From Flavobacterium solisilvae (GTDB lineage Bacteria > Bacteroidota > Bacteroidia > Flavobacteriales > Flavobacteriaceae): DNA of 64,000 bases. Below the pieces are notes generated by a model. It was not told the DNA's origin, did no database searches, and saw only the letters and a list, made by a program, of their open reading frames with translations. The first letter of the stretch is position 1, and each line of letters begins with the position of its first letter. This document shows, one piece after another, positions 50,624-60,661 of the stretch. The position numbers and the translations under genes are program-made. The stretch is from contig NZ_JAAMPT010000200.1 in NCBI RefSeq assembly GCF_012911605.1, positions 23,690 to 87,689 on the forward strand, given 5' to 3'.

Positions 50624-52012
50624 TTATTGTTTTTTTGCAATTTGTGCCATCAATTCGGCTTCCGCAACCAATTTACCATTAGCATAAGCATTGGCTTGCA
50701 TGTGGCAAATTCCTCTACGAATTGGTGAAATCAAATCACACTTGAATACTAATGTATCGCCAGGCAATACTTTATGTTTGAACTTCACGTTGTCTATTTT
50801 CATGAAGTAAGTTAAATAATTTTCAGGATCTGGAACCGAACTTAATATCAAAATTCCTCCAGTTTGTGCCATTGCTTCTACTATTAAAACACCTGGCATA
50901 ACTGGCGCACCAGGAAAATGTCCTACGAAGAAATCTTCATTCATAGTGACGTTTTTCAAACCAACCACATGACTATCTGACATTTCTAAAATCTTATCTA
51001 CCAATAAAAATGGCGGACGATGAGGCAACATTGCCATGATTTTATTAACGTCCATCAATGGTTCTTTGTGTAAATCATACACAGGAATTTGATTGCGTTG
51101 CTCTATTTTAATGATTTTTGATAATTTCTTAGCAAATTGAGTGTTTACAAAATGTCCAGGTTTGTTAGCAATAACTTTTCCTTTAATTTTGGTTCCAACC
51201 AATGCCAAATCACCAACGACATCAAGTAATTTATGACGTGCTGCTTCGTTTGGATAATGCAAAGTAAGATTGTCTAAAATTCCGTTTGGTTTAACCGAAA
51301 TATTATCTTTTCCAAAAGCAACTTTCAAGTTTTCCATTGTTTTTGGCGAAATTTCTTTGTCAACATATACGATAGCGTTATTCAAATCGCCACCTTTGAT
51401 TAAACCATTATCCAAAAGAGTTTCTAATTCGTGAAGGAAACTAAAAGTTCTACAATCGGCAATTTCAGTTTTAAATTCACCTATATTTTTCATAGTAGCA
51501 TTTTGAGTACCCAATACTTTTGTACCAAAATCTACCATTGTAGTAACTTGATAATCATCGGCTGGCATCAAAATAATTTCGCTTCCAGTAGTTTCATCAG
51601 TAAACGAAATTACTTCTTTTACTACATAATAATTACGCTCAGCATCTTGTTCAACAATTCCAGCTTTTTCGATTGCTTCAACAAAAAATTTAGACGAACC
51701 ATCCATAATTGGCGGTTCAGAAGCATTTAATTCAATAATGACATTATCAACATCACAACCAACAAAAGCTGCCAAAACATGCTCTGAAGTTTGAATTTTA
51801 ACACCTAATTTTTCCAAGTTTGTACCACGTTGTGTATTGACTACATAATTGGCATCTGCTTCAATAACTGGACTTCCTTCTAAATCAACTCTAACGAAAG
51901 TAAAACCATTGTTCACTGGTGCTGGTTTAAAAGTCATAGTAACTTCTGCTCCTGTGTGTAATCCAACTCCGGTTAATGAAATTTCGTTTTGGATGGTTTT
52001 TTGTTTAACCAT
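50624..52012 (-). CDS. lpxC: Bifunctional LpxC / FabZ fusion
   Basis: The 462-residue protein fuses UDP-3-O-acyl-GlcNAc deacetylase (LpxC, residues 1-300, with zinc ligands including the HxxxD region, TGVGLHTGAEV, EHVLAAF and HKLLDVVGDLALVG) to a beta-hydroxyacyl-ACP dehydratase (FabZ, about residues 315-460, with LPHRPPFLLVDK and GHFPGAPVMPGVLIVEAMAQ). LpxC commits the cell to lipid A synthesis and FabZ makes unsaturated acyl-ACP. This fusion is characteristic of Bacteroidota and keeps the two products in balance. Confidence 0.95.
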   Translation of the reverse strand: MVKQKTIQNEISLTGVGLHTGAEVTMTFKPAPVNNGFTFVRVDLEGSPVIEADANYVVNTQRGTNLEKLGVKIQTSEHVLAAFVGCDVDNVIIELNASEPPIMDGSSKFFVEAIEKAGIVEQDAERNYYVVKEVISFTDETTGSEIILMPADDYQVTTMVDFGTKVLGTQNATMKNIGEFKTEIADCRTFSFLHELETLLDNGLIKGGDLNNAIVYVDKEISPKTMENLKVAFGKDNISVKPNGILDNLTLHYPNEAARHKLLDVVGDLALVGTKIKGKVIANKPGHFVNTQFAKKLSKIIKIEQRNQIPVYDLHKEPLMDVNKIMAMLPHRPPFLLVDKILEMSDSHVVGLKNVTMNEDFFVGHFPGAPVMPGVLIVEAMAQTGGILILSSVPDPENYLTYFMKIDNVKFKHKVLPGDTLVFKCDLISPIRRGICHMQANAYANGKLVAEAELMAQIAKKQ

Positions 52013-52029
52013 TTTAATCTATTTTTAGT

Positions 52030-53049
52030 TTAGTTTGTTTTCTTTTTTAAATTTTCTAAATCGGCTACAATTTTAGGTAAATTTCTAAAATGTACATACG
52101 ATTTATTCCAATCTCCATAATTAAATGATGGCGAACCTTGTAATGTTTCTCCATCTTTTACACTTTTCCCAACACCTGATTGCGCTTGAATTCGAACATT
52201 ATCGCCAATAGTAATATGACCAACAATTCCAACTTGTCCGCCAATCATACAGTTTTTGCCAATTTTTGTCGAACCTGCAATTCCAGTTTGAGAAGCAATT
52301 ACGGTATTTTCTCCAATTTCAACATTGTGAGCAATTTGAATTTGATTATCAAGCTTCACTCCTTTTCTAACAATAGTTGAACCTAAGGTTGCTCTGTCAA
52401 TTGTGGTACATGAACCAACTTCAACATCGTCTTCTAAAATCACGTTACCTATTTGTGGTACTTTATTATAAGTTCCATCTTCTTGCGGCGCAAAACCAAA
52501 TCCATCCGAACCAATAATAGTTCCGGAATGAATAACACAACGACTACCAATTACTGATTCAGAATAAATTCTAACACCAGCAAATAAGATGCAATCATCG
52601 CCAATGGTTGTATTATCGCCAACAAATGAATTAGGATATATTTTTACATTCTTTCCAATCGTTACGTTCTTGCCAATGTAGCAAAAACTTCCTAAATAAA
52701 GGTTTTCTCCATAAGTTACACCTTCAGAAATAACCGATGGTTGCTCAATTCCCGATTTCATCAACTTCACCTGATTGTAATATTCAAGCAATTTTGAAAA
52801 CGATTTATAAGCATCATCAACTTTTATTAAAGTGGTAGAGATTTCATTTTCGGGTTCAAATGAATTGTTAACGATAGTAATCGTTGCTTTGGTAGAATAT
52901 ATATAATTGATGTACTTTGGATTAGCTAAAAATGTTAGCGAACCTTCGGTACCTTCTTCTATTTTGGATAGTTTGAAAACTTCTGCATTAGGATTGCCTA
53001 TTACTTCGCCTTCTAAAATTCCTGCTATTTGCGCTGCTGTAAATTTCAT
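52030..53049 (-). CDS. lpxD: UDP-3-O-acylglucosamine N-acyltransferase
   Basis: This 339-residue LpxD adds the second acyl chain in lipid A synthesis. It has the N-terminal uridine-binding domain ([23 protein letters not shown]...LTFLANPKY), a left-handed beta-helix of hexapeptides from about residue 110 to 300, the catalytic His region in [12 protein letters not shown] and a helical C-terminus. Length matches the family. It is 18 bp upstream of lpxC/fabZ and 33 bp downstream of the HD gene. Confidence 0.95.
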   Translation of the reverse strand: MKFTAAQIAGILEGEVIGNPNAEVFKLSKIEEGTEGSLTFLANPKYINYIYSTKATITIVNNSFEPENEISTTLIKVDDAYKSFSKLLEYYNQVKLMKSGIEQPSVISEGVTYGENLYLGSFCYIGKNVTIGKNVKIYPNSFVGDNTTIGDDCILFAGVRIYSESVIGSRCVIHSGTIIGSDGFGFAPQEDGTYNKVPQIGNVILEDDVEVGSCTTIDRATLGSTIVRKGVKLDNQIQIAHNVEIGENTVIASQTGIAGSTKIGKNCMIGGQVGIVGHITIGDNVRIQAQSGVGKSVKDGETLQGSPSFNYGDWNKSYVHFRNLPKIVADLENLKKKTN

Positions 53050-53082
53050 CGCTACAAAAGTATAAAAAAATAGATTTTAATG

Positions 53083-54315
53083 TTAATTTTCGATAAGTTG
53101 TTTTGGAAAACATATAAAATACTTGGTCACAGGTTTGGACAAAGCTTTTAAGTTCAATTGGTCCGAAGCTTCGACTACATCTTCAATTGTTTTGTCTTTT
53201 TTCAATATTCTAATAGGTTCAGCTTCTTTGTTGTAGGCTTGATTTTTAATTTTTCCTTTAAAAATAAAATATTCAGCTTCTTGATTACTTACATTGTTTT
53301 GTTGCGAAAAAGCAGCAATATATTGAGTTAAAACTTCTTTTGGAAATTTATCGCTACTCAGTTTTATTTTAGGTAAATCACGATTGATAATCATTTTACT
53401 CAAACTGCTTAAAATGAAATCGTCATGATATTGCCAAGTTTTTAAAGCGGAAACAATATCAAAGTCATCAAGTTGAGCAAATGTATTCAAATCGTTAGTC
53501 GTAAAACTTTCCATTGTGATTTGATTTTCCATGAAAAACTTAAACGGTTTGCTGCATTCTACCGCAATTCCTTTGTGCAATAATTCTTTTGCTCGCTTTA
53601 AAGTTTTAGTCAATGTAAGTTCTGCTACTAAGCTAGTTTTATGTAAATAAGCTTGCCAATACATTAATCTTCTTGCCATCAGAAATTTTTCGATTGAATA
53701 AATTCCTTTTTCTTCCATAACCAATACATCATCAACTACATTGAGCATTTGAATTAATCGATCAGAATTGATATTTCCTTCGGCTACGCCAGAATAAAAA
53801 CTATCGCGTTTCAAGTAATCCATTCTATCCATATCCAACTGACTTGAAACCAATTGCAACATAAATTTTCGATGATATTCGCCTTTAAAAACTTGAATAG
53901 CTAAACTTAATTCACCACTAAATTCAGTATTTAATTGTTCCATAAAAAGCAACGAAATTTCCTCATGATGAACTGCTACAATACTGTGTTCCATAGCGTG
54001 AGAAAACGGACCATGACCAACATCGTGCAACAAAATAGCAATCAAAAGCGCATTTTCTTCTTCTTTAGAAATTGCAACTCCTTTAAATCGAAGTACTTCA
54101 ATTGCTTTTTGCATCATGTGCATTGCTCCAAGCGCATGATGAAAACGAGTATGATGCGCACCAGGATAAACCAAATAAGACAAACCCATTTGCGAAATCC
54201 TACGAAGACGTTGAAAATAAGGATGCTGAATTAAATCGTAAATTAAGGTATTGGGAATGGTTATAAAACCATAAATTGGATCATTGAATATTTTTAACTT
54301 ATTGGTTTGGCTCAC
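53083..54315 (-). CDS. HD-domain phosphohydrolase, GTG start
   Basis: The 410-residue protein has an HD domain in the first 180 residues: TRFHHALGAMHMM, ILLHDVGHGPFSHAMEHSI (HD motif) and later Asp/His ligands (LVSSQLDMDRMDYLKRD). It resembles the dNTPase-like HD family that also includes SAMHD1-type proteins. It begins at a GTG at 54315; the residues after it (SQTNKLKIFNDPIYGFI) are the conserved start, and no ATG lies in frame there. It is upstream of lpxD, 33 bp away, so it is part of the same transcription unit. Confidence 0.85.
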   Translation of the reverse strand: MSQTNKLKIFNDPIYGFITIPNTLIYDLIQHPYFQRLRRISQMGLSYLVYPGAHHTRFHHALGAMHMMQKAIEVLRFKGVAISKEEENALLIAILLHDVGHGPFSHAMEHSIVAVHHEEISLLFMEQLNTEFSGELSLAIQVFKGEYHRKFMLQLVSSQLDMDRMDYLKRDSFYSGVAEGNINSDRLIQMLNVVDDVLVMEEKGIYSIEKFLMARRLMYWQAYLHKTSLVAELTLTKTLKRAKELLHKGIAVECSKPFKFFMENQITMESFTTNDLNTFAQLDDFDIVSALKTWQYHDDFILSSLSKMIINRDLPKIKLSSDKFPKEVLTQYIAAFSQQNNVSNQEAEYFIFKGKIKNQAYNKEAEPIRILKKDKTIEDVVEASDQLNLKALSKPVTKYFICFPKQLIEN

Positions 54316-54329
54316 TTTGTAAATTTTAA

Positions 54330-55991
54330 TTAGACCAATTGTTTAAAATACTGAAGTAGTATTTTATTATTGTCTTTTGTTGGTGTAAAAACTTCTAATA
54401 TTGCTGGTTTTTCATTGTTTTCAAAAAAGGATTTTAAATTTTCTTTCAAATTTTCAGAATCACTAGCAACGTAATAATCAAATTGGAACATTTTTGCCAA
54501 ATGTTCTGCTGTTAAACAATGAGAAGTTTCAAAAAAGGTATTGAAGACTTGATTTTCTTGATGACCTGGAAGAATTCTAAAAATTCCGCCACCGCCATTA
54601 TTAATTACAATTATTTTAAAATCTTTGGGAATATAATCGTTCCAAAGCGCATTACTATCATATAAAAAGCTAACATCACCTGTAATCAACAAAGTGGGTT
54701 TTTCGCTAGCAATTGCACTACCAATAGCTGTTGAAGTACTGCCATCAATACCGCTTGTTCCTCGATTACAAGCTACATCTATAGAAGCAGCAATCTTAAA
54801 CAACTGTGCATATCGAATAGAAGAACTATTACTAAAATGCAGATTTAAGTTCTTAGGTAGCTTTTTTAAAATAATTTCAAAAGCTTTTAAATCAGAAAAT
54901 GGAATAGTTTTTAAATAACTTTTGTGTTTTATTTTTCTATCAGCAAAAACAGAGGCAATTCTGTTTTTATAATCACTTTCAACTGTTTTTACATAAGGCA
55001 AAAACTGAGTAAAAAACTGATTGGGAGAAACATGGAAATGCTTTGTCAAAATTCCAAAAGTATCATATGCTCTAAGTTCATCAATATGCCAATGATGTTT
55101 TGGTTTGTATTTTCGCAAAAAAGTTTTAATTCGTTTTGAAACAATCATTCCACCAAAAGTGATAAGAATTCTTGGCTGTAACATCAATGAATCTTTGGCA
55201 CTAAATGGAGTTATTAAAGTATCTATTTTATTTATAAAACTGGAATGATGCAAATTTGAAGTAGACTCAGTCATTACCACTACTGATGGAAAACTTGCCA
55301 ATAATTCTATCCATTTTTGTTCGATAGAATTTGGAGGTAACTCGCCTACTAAAACTAATATTTTTTTACTATGGTTCCAAAGTGTTGAAAAAGCAATGAT
55401 ATCATCAATGGAAACTAATCGATAAATTTTGAACAAACTGGTAATGTTGAAATCGACTGAACGTTTTTTTACCGTTTCATACAAAGGTTCTTCAAATGGA
55501 ACGTTGATATGTGTTGGACCTTTTTTCCCAATAGCAACATTGATAGCTTCATTGATAAAAACATCATTTTCATCGGAAACATCTTCGGTTAAATTAGCAT
55601 TGTACAACGAATGATTGCTAAAAACATTTTCTTGACGAATGGTTTGTCCATCACCAATGTCTATTTTATCTTTTGGCCTATCAGCAGAAATTACTATCAA
55701 TGGAATTTGGCTGTAATAAGCTTCAGCAAAAGCAGGATAAAAATTCAACAATGCCGAACCCGAAGTACAAACAATTGCAACCGGTTTTTGTTTTTGTTTT
55801 GCTAATCCTAAGGCAAAAAATGCAGCACTGCGTTCGTCAGCAATACTGTAACATTTAAAATTTGGATTATTAACAAAACCAATTGTTAAAGGTGCATTTC
55901 TTGAACCCGGACAAATAATGATATCTATTACACCTTTAACATTACAAATTTCAATGATGCTTTGCGCTAAAGGTATTTTTGGGTAAATCAT
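54330..55991 (-). CDS. menD: 2-succinyl-5-enolpyruvyl-6-hydroxy-3-cyclohexene-1-carboxylate synthase
   Basis: The 553-residue thiamine-diphosphate enzyme joins isochorismate and 2-oxoglutarate in menaquinone synthesis. It has the N-terminal CPGSRNAPLTIGF motif, the active-site TSGSALLNFYPAFAEAYYSQIPLIVISADRP segment, a ThDP/Mg motif (TGDVSFLYDSNALW) and the C-terminal NNGGGGIFRILPG segment. Length is normal. It is upstream of the HD gene, 14 bp away, with no other men gene nearby. Confidence 0.94.
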   Translation of the reverse strand: MIYPKIPLAQSIIEICNVKGVIDIIICPGSRNAPLTIGFVNNPNFKCYSIADERSAAFFALGLAKQKQKPVAIVCTSGSALLNFYPAFAEAYYSQIPLIVISADRPKDKIDIGDGQTIRQENVFSNHSLYNANLTEDVSDENDVFINEAINVAIGKKGPTHINVPFEEPLYETVKKRSVDFNITSLFKIYRLVSIDDIIAFSTLWNHSKKILVLVGELPPNSIEQKWIELLASFPSVVVMTESTSNLHHSSFINKIDTLITPFSAKDSLMLQPRILITFGGMIVSKRIKTFLRKYKPKHHWHIDELRAYDTFGILTKHFHVSPNQFFTQFLPYVKTVESDYKNRIASVFADRKIKHKSYLKTIPFSDLKAFEIILKKLPKNLNLHFSNSSSIRYAQLFKIAASIDVACNRGTSGIDGSTSTAIGSAIASEKPTLLITGDVSFLYDSNALWNDYIPKDFKIIVINNGGGGIFRILPGHQENQVFNTFFETSHCLTAEHLAKMFQFDYYVASDSENLKENLKSFFENNEKPAILEVFTPTKDNNKILLQYFKQLV

Positions 55992-56120
55992 TTTTAAAGG
56001 TTTGCTTATACAAATATATAAAGAAATCGGCTGATTTTCTACTATTTTAAGGTTAAAACCATCAAAATACTCGTTGAAATTGATAAAACAAACTTCAATC
56101 CTTTTTTATACTTTTGAAAA

Positions 56121-56618
56121 ATGGAAATTAAACTAAGAAACTATACTGAAAATGATGCCGATACTATTGTTGCTATCATTAATCATGTGATTTTAAACTC
56201 TACGGCTTTATATGATTATAATCCGAGGAATGTAGCGTTACAAATTGAAATTTTTGACGAAAAACTAAAAAAAGGGTTTCCAATTATTGTGGCAACATTG
56301 GATGAAAAAGTAGTTGGATTTGGTTATTATAGTGAGTTTCGTTTCCGTGATGCTTATCGATTTACGGTTGAACATTCGGTTTACGTTGACCAAAGTTTTC
56401 ACGGAAAAGGCATCGGAAAATTAATTATGAATGAGCTTATTCTTTTGGCAAAAAAACAAAAACTTCACACGATGATTGGCGTTATTGATGCTGAAAATGA
56501 AAGTAGTATTACTTTTCACGAGCAATTTGGATTTACAAAAGTGGCTGTTTTAAAAGAAACAGGTTATAAATTTGACCGTTGGTTGCATTCGGTAATTATG
56601 CAAAAAATGCTAGACTAA
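56121..56618 (+). CDS. GNAT N-acetyltransferase
   Basis: The 165-residue enzyme has a GNAT fold with the acetyl-CoA motif QSFHGKGIGKLIMNELI near residue 95 and a HTMIGVIDAENESSITFHEQFGF C-terminal motif. The pattern is close to phosphinothricin/methionine-sulfoximine acetyltransferases (pat-like), with the YDYNPRNVALQIEIFDEKL N-terminus. It is cytosolic. The natural substrate is not known. The gene is monocistronic and convergent with a small hypothetical gene. Confidence 0.88.
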   Translation: MEIKLRNYTENDADTIVAIINHVILNSTALYDYNPRNVALQIEIFDEKLKKGFPIIVATLDEKVVGFGYYSEFRFRDAYRFTVEHSVYVDQSFHGKGIGKLIMNELILLAKKQKLHTMIGVIDAENESSITFHEQFGFTKVAVLKETGYKFDRWLHSVIMQKMLD

Positions 56619-56648
56619 TTTCTTCTCAATATTTTTTTGACATAAAAA

Positions 56649-56669
56649 AACTGAGTAGTTAACTCAGTT
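56649..56669 (-). terminator. Terminator overlapping the stop of the small hypothetical gene
   Basis: AACTGAGT (56649-56656) pairs with ACTCAGTT (56662-56669); the T tract is on the minus strand. The hairpin begins within the last codons of the gene at 56659-57033. Confidence 0.75.
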
Positions 56670-57033
56670 CTATTCCGTTTTTTTCTAAAATATTTAGCAA
56701 ATAATCGCTTTGTTTAGCGTCATATTTTTCAACGCCACTTTGATACCATTTTTGGATAATATCAATTTGATATGCTGTATATCCATCAGAATTTATACTC
56801 ATTCCAAGCATTCCTGCTAAAAGAAAATCCTCCAAGACTTTATTAGTAACAATCAATTGTGGAATGCCATGTATGATTTTTCCGTTCATGCTTTCGTAAT
56901 CTTCACGACCTTGACGAAAACCATAGTTGTAACCTTCACTTTGATTAGTATCAAAATCGATATTCGGGTTTAATCCTCTTGAATATCCTTGGATATAATC
57001 TTTTCTATATACTGGGTTGAAAATATTATTCAT
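56659..57033 (-). CDS. Hypothetical protein
   Basis: The 124-residue protein is cytosolic and not recognised. The N-terminal half (FNPVYRKDYIQGYSRGLNPNIDFDTNQSEGYNYGFRQGREDY) contains a repeated Gly-Tyr spaced pattern (GYSRG, GYNYGFRQG), and the C-terminal half is helical (VLEDFLLAGMLGMSI...YQIDIIQKWYQSG). Its end overlaps its own terminator. It sits between the GNAT gene and valS. Confidence that it is a real gene comes from good coding bias and a clean terminator; the function is unknown. Confidence 0.65.
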   Translation of the reverse strand: MNNIFNPVYRKDYIQGYSRGLNPNIDFDTNQSEGYNYGFRQGREDYESMNGKIIHGIPQLIVTNKVLEDFLLAGMLGMSINSDGYTAYQIDIIQKWYQSGVEKYDAKQSDYLLNILEKNGIELS

Positions 57034-57196
57034 TTCTTTTGATGTGGTGTTAAATAATTTTTAATCAAAACTATAAACTATGGTTATTAAAAAAATGAAT
57101 AATCGTTGAATGCATTAAAAAAATCTATTAATCACGAAGCTATTGGAGTTAATCGATGTTTACTTCCGATGAAATACGAATTGATTCCAAAAAAAA

Positions 57197-57215
57197 ATCC
57201 CGAAAAATTTCGGGA
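57197..57215 (-). terminator. Terminator after valS
   Basis: TCCCGAAA (about 57198-57205) pairs with TTTCGGGA (about 57208-57215), with a T run on the minus strand beyond it. It starts 10 bp after the valS stop codon. Confidence 0.85.
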
Positions 57216-57224
57216 CTAATTTCT

Positions 57225-59852
57225 TTATTGTAAACTCGCTAAACTCTGTTCGATTGTAGCAATTTTTGCTAAAGCATCGGCTTCTTTTTTTCTTTCGTTA
57301 GCAATAATTTCGGGCTTGGCATTGGCAACAAATTTTTCGTTGGACAATTTAACCTGAACCGATTTTAAGAAACCTTGTGTGTAAACTAACTCTTCGGTTA
57401 ACTTAGCAATTTCGGCAGCTATATCAATATTTCCAGAAACTGGAATAAAATATTCATTCGATTTTACTCTATAAGTCAATGCACCATCAATCTTTTCAGA
57501 AATATATTCCAATGAAACGATGTTTCCAAGTTTGGTAATCACGCTATCAAAATAAGTTGACACTTTTTCGTTGTTTACCACTTTTAAATCAATAGCATCT
57601 TTCATAGCGATATTCTTTTCTTTTCGAATAGTACGAACGCCAGCAATAACTTCGGCAGCAAAATCAAAATCAGCAATTAATTTTTCATCAAATGATTTCA
57701 AAACTGGATATTCTGCAATAATTAAAGCTTGCTCAGGAGTTCTTTCAGTGATATGTTGCCAAATTTCCTCCGTTAAAAACGGCATAAACGGATGCAATAA
57801 CTTCAAATTAGCTTCAAGCATTTCAATCGCTTTGTCAAATGTAGCTCGGTCAACAGGTTGCTGGTAAGCTGGTTTTATCATTTCTAAAAACCACGAACAG
57901 AAATCATCCCAAACCAATTTATAAATTCCCATCAATGCATCAGACAAACGGTATTTTTCGAAATTTTCTTCAATTTCAACTAAGGTTTGTTGCAACTTGG
58001 CTTCATACCATTCAATGGCAACTTTAGAGCTTTCTGGTTGCGGAATATCGGCAACTTCCCAACCTTTTATCAATCGGAAGGCATTCCAAATTTTGTTAGC
58101 AAAAGCTTTACCATTATTGCATAATTCTTCGTCAAACATAATGTCATTTCCTGCCGAAGCGCTCAGAAGCAATCCAACACGAACACCATCAGCACCGAAT
58201 TTTTCAATCAATTCCAAAGGTTCAGGCGAATTTCCTAATGACTTAGACATTTTACGACGTTGCTTATCACGAACCAAACCTGTTAAATATACATTGGTAA
58301 ATGGTTTTTCTCCTGCATATTCATATCCTGCGATAATCATTCGAGCAACCCAAAAGAATAAAATATCTGGTCCAGTTACCAAATCATTGGTTGGATAATA
58401 ATATTTGAAATCTTCGTTTTCTGGTTCAAGAATTCCTCCAAAAACTGCCATTGGCCACAACCAAGAAGAAAACCAAGTATCTAAAGCATCGGCATCTTGA
58501 CGTAAGTCGGAAGTTTGAAGTTGGGCGTTTGAAGTTTTCTCTCTAGCTAGTTTTAAAGCATCTTCAATATTTTCAGCAACTACAAAATCTTCTTTTCCAT
58601 CACCATAATAATAGGCAGGAATTTGTTGTCCCCACCAAAGTTGGCGTGAAATATTCCAATCACGTATATTTTCTAACCAATGACGATACGTATTATTAAA
58701 ACGACTTGGATATAATTTAATTTCTTCAGTTTCTAAAACGGCTTTGATGGCTGGTTTTACCAATTCTTCCATGCTTAAAAACCATTGATCAGAAAGTCTT
58801 GGTTCGATTACGGCTTTGGTTCTTTCGGAAGTTCCAACTTTATTAAGATGTGTTTCTGTTTTTGATAAAGCACCAATAGTTTCTAATTCTTTGGCTATTT
58901 CTTCACGAACTACAAAACGGTCTTTTCCTTGATAATGCAATCCAAATAAATTTAACGTGGCATCTTCATTGAAAATATCGATGATTTCAAGATTGTGTTT
59001 ATCGCCAAGTGTTTTATCGTTTACATCGTGTGCTGGCGTAACTTTTAGACAACCTGTTCCAAATTCTACATCAACATATTCGTCTTCAATAATCGGGATA
59101 ACTCTATTGCAAACAGGAACGATGGCTTTTTTTCCTTTTAGATGAGAAAAACGCTCATCGTTTGGATTAATACAAATTGCGGTATCACCAAAAATGGTTT
59201 CAGGACGCGTTGTTGCAACGGTCAAGAAATCTTCAGAACCTTCAATTTTATAGTTGATGAAATAGAGTTTTCCTTGTCTTTCTTCAAAGATTACTTCTTC
59301 GTCTGATAATGTTGTTTTGGCTTCTGGATCCCAATTTACCATTCGGTAACCGCGATAAATGTATCCTTTGTTGTATAAATCTACGAATGATTTTATAACA
59401 GAAGCTGACATGTCTGCGTCCATCGTGAACTTAGTTCTATCCCAATCACAAGAACATCCTAACTGTTTTAGTTGCTCAAGAATTGTTCCTCCATATTTAT
59501 CAGTCCAATCGTAGGCGTGTTTTAGAAACTCTTCGCGAGTTAAATCGCTTTTGTTAATTCCTTCACTTTTTAGTTTGGCTACCACTTTGGCTTCGGTTGC
59601 AATGGATGCGTGATCGGTTCCTGGAACCCAACATGCGTTGAAACCTTTTAATCGCGCACGACGAATTAATACGTCTTGAATGGTGTTGTTCAACATATGT
59701 CCCATGTGCAGCACTCCAGTTACGTTTGGAGGTGGAATGGTTATGGTATATGGTTTTCTATGGTCTGGTTTTGAATGAAAATAGTTGTTTTTCATCCAGT
59801 AGTCGTACCATTTTTTTTCTACGGCTGCGGCATTAAATTGTGCTGGTGTCAT
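57225..59852 (-). CDS. valS: Valyl-tRNA synthetase
   Basis: The 875-residue class I synthetase charges tRNA-Val. The HIGH-type motif is PPPNVTGVLHMGHML (about residues 40-54) and the KMSKS motif is RKMSKSLGN (about residue 535). There is an editing domain between them (residues of about 200-340), a tRNA anticodon-binding domain, and a C-terminal coiled-coil (LTEELVYTQGFLKSVQVKLSNEKFVANA). The length is normal. The gene is monocistronic, with a REP-like repeat upstream. Confidence 0.96.
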   Translation of the reverse strand: MTPAQFNAAAVEKKWYDYWMKNNYFHSKPDHRKPYTITIPPPNVTGVLHMGHMLNNTIQDVLIRRARLKGFNACWVPGTDHASIATEAKVVAKLKSEGINKSDLTREEFLKHAYDWTDKYGGTILEQLKQLGCSCDWDRTKFTMDADMSASVIKSFVDLYNKGYIYRGYRMVNWDPEAKTTLSDEEVIFEERQGKLYFINYKIEGSEDFLTVATTRPETIFGDTAICINPNDERFSHLKGKKAIVPVCNRVIPIIEDEYVDVEFGTGCLKVTPAHDVNDKTLGDKHNLEIIDIFNEDATLNLFGLHYQGKDRFVVREEIAKELETIGALSKTETHLNKVGTSERTKAVIEPRLSDQWFLSMEELVKPAIKAVLETEEIKLYPSRFNNTYRHWLENIRDWNISRQLWWGQQIPAYYYGDGKEDFVVAENIEDALKLAREKTSNAQLQTSDLRQDADALDTWFSSWLWPMAVFGGILEPENEDFKYYYPTNDLVTGPDILFFWVARMIIAGYEYAGEKPFTNVYLTGLVRDKQRRKMSKSLGNSPEPLELIEKFGADGVRVGLLLSASAGNDIMFDEELCNNGKAFANKIWNAFRLIKGWEVADIPQPESSKVAIEWYEAKLQQTLVEIEENFEKYRLSDALMGIYKLVWDDFCSWFLEMIKPAYQQPVDRATFDKAIEMLEANLKLLHPFMPFLTEEIWQHITERTPEQALIIAEYPVLKSFDEKLIADFDFAAEVIAGVRTIRKEKNIAMKDAIDLKVVNNEKVSTYFDSVITKLGNIVSLEYISEKIDGALTYRVKSNEYFIPVSGNIDIAAEIAKLTEELVYTQGFLKSVQVKLSNEKFVANAKPEIIANERKKEADALAKIATIEQSLASLQ

Positions 59853-60187
59853 ATTTTTATTTTATATCTGAATTAGATATTTGATTTTTTAAGTTTTACT
59901 TTAGATTACAAAAATTCGATTAGTTTCCTTTTTAGCCCTGATGGAAGCGAGCTACCGTGTAGCGCGAACAGCAGGAATAAGGATTATAGATACAAACCGT
60001 AGACTCGCTCATGATTGAACGAAGGAATTTGTTTATAAATCTGTATTAATTTGTTTTGGTACACTTTTTGTAATTTGATTTGCAAAAGTAGTTAATCTGT
60101 ACTTTAGAAAAAATTAAGAATTAAATTTTTGTGTATTAATTTAAACGAAGTATTTTTACAGAAACCAAATATTAAAATTTTTAACCT
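59853..60187. repeat. Intergenic region with a REP-like element
   Basis: The core at 59933-59976 reads TTAGCCCTGATGGAAGCG-A, hairpin GCTAC-CGT-GTAGC (59951-59963), GCGAACAGCAGGAA, which is the reverse of the copies at 45162 and 63460. The rest of this 335-bp gap between valS and the DUF1573 gene has no reading frame that I can support. Confidence 0.8.
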
Positions 60188-60622
60188 ATGAAAAAATATT
60201 TACTTTTAGCTTTAGTTACCTTTGGTAGTGCTGTTTTTGCGCAAAGTGGTGCGAAAATTGAGTTTAAGGATAAGGACAATACTATTGATTATGGTACTGT
60301 TAATAAGGAAGATGATAATGGTTTGCGTGCTTTTGTGTTTACTAATACCGGTGATGCGCCACTGATTATTAAAGATGCAAAAAGTACTTGTGGTTGTACG
60401 GTTCCAAGTTTTCCAAAAGAACCAATTGCTCCAGGTCAATCAGGAAAAATTGAGGTAAAATACAATATGAACACTGGTCCGATTAGAAAAACGATTACAA
60501 TTGAAACCAATGCGGTAAACTACGAAGAAGGTCGTGTTGCTTTGAAAATAAAAGGAGAAGTGGTTGTAAAACCAGTAGTGAATTTGCTGGAAAAGAAATC
60601 AAATAGTCCGTTGATGCAATAA
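60188..60622 (+). CDS. DUF1573 family secreted protein
   Basis: The 144-residue protein has a signal peptide (MKKYLLLALVTFGSAVFAQ) and a DUF1573 domain over the rest: FVFTNTGDAPLIIKDAKSTCGCTVPSFPKEPIAPGQSGKIEVKYNMN, with the family's CGC-T motif. DUF1573 is a periplasmic immunoglobulin-like fold that is common and abundant in Bacteroidota; its function is not established. It has its own promoter region and a strong terminator. Confidence 0.9.
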   Translation: MKKYLLLALVTFGSAVFAQSGAKIEFKDKDNTIDYGTVNKEDDNGLRAFVFTNTGDAPLIIKDAKSTCGCTVPSFPKEPIAPGQSGKIEVKYNMNTGPIRKTITIETNAVNYEEGRVALKIKGEVVVKPVVNLLEKKSNSPLMQ

Positions 60623-60630
60623 ATAAAGTA

Positions 60631-60661
60631 AAAGCTCCGAAAATCTTCGGAGCTTTTTTTA
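60631..60661 (+). terminator. Terminator after the DUF1573 gene
   Basis: AAAGCTCCGAA (60631-60641) pairs with TTCGGAGCTTT (60646-60656) and is followed by a T run. On the opposite strand an A run precedes the stop of the convergent protease gene at 60659. Confidence 0.92.

Noticed and set aside
57034..57196. A short gene between the hypothetical protein and valS
   Set aside because: The frames are shorter than 30 codons with no start context or family match.
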